A stretch of DNA of 62,884 nucleotides from Pasteurellaceae bacterium. Its GTDB lineage: Bacteria; Pseudomonadota; Gammaproteobacteria; Enterobacterales; Pasteurellaceae. The position numbers and the translations under genes were made by a program. The stretch covers positions 1-62,884 of the forward strand of contig JAUMYT010000013.1 in NCBI GenBank assembly GCA_030528525.1. Reading direction: 5' to 3'. The first letter of the stretch is position 1, and each line of letters opens with the position of its first letter. This document shows, in pieces, positions 60,223 through 62,884 of the stretch. Under the pieces are notes generated by a model. It searched no databases and had not been told where the DNA came from. It saw nothing but the letters and a program-made list of their open reading frames with translations.

Positions 60223-61479
60223 ATGGCGAAAGTAAAAAGTTTAACAGACACGCAAATCAAAAATGCAAAGCCAACAGGCAAGAGCGGGGGCGATTGGTTA
60301 CCCGATGGCGAAGGGCTTTATTTAGTGATTGCACCAACAGGGGCGAAAGTGTGGAAATATCGCTATTTTAAGCCGTACACGAAAGCAAGAAGTACCTACA
60401 CCATAGGCGATTATCCAAGTATCTCACTCACAGAGGCAAGAAAAGCGAGGGCAGAAATGAAATCGTTACTTGCTCAAAATGTCGATCCACAAATACACCG
60501 CCAACAAGCAGAACAAGCCAAGCGAGAAGAGCTAAATAATACGTTTGAAAGTGTGGCGTGGGCGTGGTTCGAGTATCGGCAGACCAGAGCTAACTTTTCA
60601 ACAGGCTATGCGAATGATGTCAAGCGGTTACTTGAGCGTATTTTATTGCCAGCGTTTGGCAACTACCCTATCACGCAAATAACCGCCCCAATGGCATTAA
60701 AAGCCTTTAAGCCATTGCAAGATAAAGGCACGCTAGAAACGCTCAAGCGTGCTATTCAAAAACTGAATGAGATTATGACTTATGCTCTCCACAGGGAAAT
60801 TATTTTGAGCAATCCTACCGCCAACATATCGAAAGAGTTTGACAGCCCACGAGTAGAACACTTTAAGACGATAAAGCCCGAAGATTTAACCGAGTTTTTA
60901 TTCAGCCTGAATAATGCCCAAATTCATTTGCAGACACGCTATTTGATTTTGTGGCAGTTGCTCACGATGACACGCCCAAACGAAGCGGCAACCGCCCGAT
61001 ATGGCGATATAGACGAGAAAGCGAAGATATGGACGATTTACATCAACAAGGGCATAAAGCAAGACGACAACGGACGAGAGCATAAAATCACGCTATCACG
61101 TCAAGCACTGGCACTGTTGCGAGAGATTAAAAAATTGAGTGGCGGTAAAACGTATTTATTCCCCAGTGTGAAAAATCCACAAACTCACGTCAATACACAG
61201 ACGGCAAATGCAGCGATTAAGCGAATGGGCTATCACGGCAAGCTAGTGGCTCACGGCTTGCGAAGTATCGCTAGCACCTACCTGAATGAGAAAGGTTACA
61301 ACCCTGAACTAATCGAGGTGGCATTATCGCATATCAATCAAGACCGAATTAGAATGGCGTACAACCGAGCGGATTACATCAAACAACGCTTTGAACTATT
61401 GCAGGCGTGGGCGGATTTTGTTGATGAATGTTCGCAGGGAGCATTACCGCAATATCATTTGAAAGTGGTAAATGAATAA
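60223..61479 (+). CDS. int: Tyrosine recombinase of the P4-type integrase family
   Basis: 418 residues. N-terminal DUF4102 arm-binding domain (LTDTQIKNAKPTGKSG...DGEGLYL), core-binding domain, and catalytic domain with Arg251 (MTRPNEAA), His344-Arg347 (HGLR), His370 and Tyr380 (AYNRADY). The ATG at 60223 matches the family start MAKVKSLTD; an upstream in-frame extension runs through the repeats and is rejected. It drives integration of the island at the ssrA 3' end. Confidence 0.93.
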   Translation: MAKVKSLTDTQIKNAKPTGKSGGDWLPDGEGLYLVIAPTGAKVWKYRYFKPYTKARSTYTIGDYPSISLTEARKARAEMKSLLAQNVDPQIHRQQAEQAKREELNNTFESVAWAWFEYRQTRANFSTGYANDVKRLLERILLPAFGNYPITQITAPMALKAFKPLQDKGTLETLKRAIQKLNEIMTYALHREIILSNPTANISKEFDSPRVEHFKTIKPEDLTEFLFSLNNAQIHLQTRYLILWQLLTMTRPNEAATARYGDIDEKAKIWTIYINKGIKQDDNGREHKITLSRQALALLREIKKLSGGKTYLFPSVKNPQTHVNTQTANAAIKRMGYHGKLVAHGLRSIASTYLNEKGYNPELIEVALSHINQDRIRMAYNRADYIKQRFELLQAWADFVDECSQGALPQYHLKVVNE

Positions 61480-61579
61480 CTGGAATTAAAACCAGTGAAA
61501 ATTGTTGCATTTTGTGAAAGATTGAGCATAATTAGCCTATAAAATTCACTACCAACAAAGGGAACGCAAAGGGGAGTTT

Positions 61580-62392
61580 ATGCAGGAAAATCAAAGCTAT
61601 TTCGCAAGATGTGATTTACAAAATAAAACAATTTGCGATCTTTCTTTAGAAAATGAAGTCATTGAATATAAACCGACAGAATTACAGCAAATTTGCTCTA
61701 GTGATGATGAAACTACAGATATTTTAATATCAAAACGAATGAAGAGCGGTTTAATCATTCCAAACTTCAAGGCTTACCTATATCAAATTTATTTCACCCC
61801 TTATCAAGCAGCTTCAATATTATTTCACTTAGATCCGTATGGAAGCGGTAACGAAGTAATAAACAGCGATATTAAAGCTATTCAGGCTGTTTTAATTCAA
61901 TATATAGAGAATGGAATATTAACAAAATCTAAGATTGATACTGTTCAAGATGATACATTAGGCAATATAAAAACAGCTCAAATACACAGAGAGGATTTAG
62001 CCGAATTTGCAGAACAATTAAACATTCCTGAATTTGTAAATTTCCCTGATATTCCAAAATTCTCAAATGTTGGCAACACATTACCACAACAAGCCAACCA
62101 AACAGCCGAACTACAAGCACGCATTGCAGAGCTTGAAAAAGCGTTAGAAACCGCCAACAACCAAAAACCAACAAGCGAGCAATCTTTAGAATATGATGGA
62201 GATATTCCACTCAAAACAGATAAGGACAAATTGGCACATACATTTAAGCTAATCATTCAACAGAGCAAATTTATAGAAATGAACGATGGTAAATATCCAA
62301 CTTATAGCCAACTTCACACAATGCTAAATCATATTTACCCAAACGAACCAACGCCAGCTAAAAACACCCTTAAAAAATATCTAGAACCTTAA
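61580..62392 (+). CDS. Hypothetical island protein with a short coiled coil
   Basis: 270 residues, not recognised. No signal peptide or membrane helix. A coiled coil (TAELQARIAELEKALETA, near residue 178) separates an N-terminal domain from a C-terminal segment with a small helical domain (PTYSQLHTMLNHIYPNE). Proteins of this look are common cargo in Pasteurellaceae integrative elements. GGGGAG site before the ATG. Confidence 0.7.
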   Translation: MQENQSYFARCDLQNKTICDLSLENEVIEYKPTELQQICSSDDETTDILISKRMKSGLIIPNFKAYLYQIYFTPYQAASILFHLDPYGSGNEVINSDIKAIQAVLIQYIENGILTKSKIDTVQDDTLGNIKTAQIHREDLAEFAEQLNIPEFVNFPDIPKFSNVGNTLPQQANQTAELQARIAELEKALETANNQKPTSEQSLEYDGDIPLKTDKDKLAHTFKLIIQQSKFIEMNDGKYPTYSQLHTMLNHIYPNEPTPAKNTLKKYLEP

Positions 62393-62399
62393 TCAACGA

Positions 62400-62420
62400 G
62401 CCGCCTTTATTGGCGGTTTT
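62400..62420 (+). terminator. Terminator after the hypothetical island gene
   Basis: CCGCC - 6 nt - GGCGG followed by TTTTGTTC; a short stem with T run 8 nt after the stop codon. Confidence 0.7.
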
Positions 62421-62442
62421 GTTCATTTTACCCGCCTAAAAT

Positions 62443-62479
62443 AGTTCATTTGTTCATTGAACCAGTTCATTTGTTCATT
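62443..62479 (+). repeat. Direct repeat AGTTCATTTGTTCATT, two copies
   Basis: Copies at 62443-62458 and 62464-62479, 21-bp period, each made of two GTTCATT words 8 bp apart. Placed about 95 bp before the AlpA-like gene; possible operator of a regulator. Confidence 0.65.
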
Positions 62480-62571
62480 CTTCCCCTGAACTGCTTTTTA
62501 CTCTTCAAAATCCCCCTATCCGCCAATCAAGGCGAATATTTCACAAACCGAAAGAATAGGGAGCTTACTCA

Positions 62572-62844
62572 ATGACACCAACCCAAACGACACAAACATC
62601 ACAAGCACTTGCTGAAACGGTTCGCTATGGCGTAGCAGAGCAAGACCGCATTTTACGCAAAAAGGAAGTAGCACAGATTTTTAGCGTAGCACGTTCTACC
62701 CTTGATGATTGGTTAAACCCTAAATCCAAACGTTATAAACCTGACTTTCCGAAACGGATTGAAATCGGCACTAATTCAATCGGCTTTTTGAGTAGTGAAG
62801 TCAATGCCTATCTAGCCAAAATCGTACAAGCACGCAAAATCTAG
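62572..62844 (+). CDS. AlpA-like DNA-binding regulator / excisionase
   Basis: 90 residues. Winged-helix or MerR-like DNA-binding core: RILRKKEVAQIFSVARSTLDD (in short: KKEVAQIF...STLDDWL), then FPKRIEIGTNSIGFLSSEVNAYL, the AlpA/prophage pattern. Such proteins control excision of P4-like islands integrated by tyrosine recombinases like the one at 60223. Its stop overlaps the ribosome site of the next gene. Confidence 0.85.
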   Translation: MTPTQTTQTSQALAETVRYGVAEQDRILRKKEVAQIFSVARSTLDDWLNPKSKRYKPDFPKRIEIGTNSIGFLSSEVNAYLAKIVQARKI

Positions 62845-62854
62845 GAGGCAACCA

Positions 62855-62884
62855 ATGCAAAACCCTATCACCCAATTAAAACAG
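62855..62884 (+). CDS. Start of an island gene cut by the window end
   Basis: Ten codons (MQNPITQLKQ) after a perfect AGGAGG site with 6-nt spacing. Same direction as the AlpA-like gene. Nothing can be said about function. Confidence 0.6.
   Translation, partial: MQNPITQLKQ

Overview
This window looks like a chromosomal segment of a Pasteurellaceae bacterium, in the branch that uses the ACAAGCGGTC-type DNA uptake word (Actinobacillus, Mannheimia, Bibersteinia relatives). The evidence is the tmRNA tag ANDEQYALAA, copies of GACCGCTTGT/ACAAGCGGTC (e.g. 6826-6865, 44964-44973, 52157-52166, 54034-54043), the gene order rsfS-rlmH-mrdA-rodA-rlpA-dacA-ybeD, and genes typical of the family such as a secreted sialidase and HlyB/HlyD-type exporters. 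The species cannot be fixed from the sequence alone.

Layout: 1-8.3 kb holds the end of tmk and the cell-wall elongation operon, followed by an NhaC antiporter. 8.4-9.6 kb is ornithine aminotransferase. 9.8-24.6 kb is an accessory block on the minus strand: a type I secretion pair (HlyD, HlyB), a 2268-residue RTX protein, and then, upstream of it, four tandem 'membrane-anchored small protein followed by toxin amino-terminus' modules. Three of these are orphan fragments whose 3' ends match internal parts of the large RTX gene. I read this as a type-I-secreted polymorphic toxin locus with silent cassettes. It mirrors CdiA/Rhs loci: the variable domain is at the N-terminus and the candidate immunity gene lies upstream. 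Three of the modules are preceded by consensus or near-consensus CRP sites. 24.6-28.2 kb carries holB and a sialidase autotransporter.

28.5-37.1 kb is the spc operon plus the alpha operon (rplN to rplQ) on the plus strand, cut off from the S10 operon on the left and followed by a decayed IS3-family remnant on the right. 37.9-43.1 kb has glyQ, abgT, roxA and trpS. 43.3-55.0 kb is an aryl-polyene-type pigment cluster (ketosynthases, dehydratase, ketoreductase, acyltransferase, thioesterase, LolA-like carrier, MMPL exporter, FAD enzyme). It lacks recognisable acyl carrier proteins, activating ligase and ammonia-lyase, has one ketosynthase broken by a stop codon, and contains a Fic AMP-transferase gene coupled into the operon. 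55-59.5 kb holds gph, lgt, a TSUP permease, rppH and rpoH. An AT-rich, GATC-rich gap with DnaA-box-like words lies between rppH and rpoH. 59.6 kb to the end is ssrA (tmRNA) with an island inserted at its 3' end (tyrosine integrase, hypothetical gene, AlpA-like regulator).

A 34-bp interspersed element (ACAAGGGGGTGAGAA, a short spacer, then GATTTTGCAAAA) occurs about 17 times, both between genes and in-frame inside genes. It is not explained by the annotated features.
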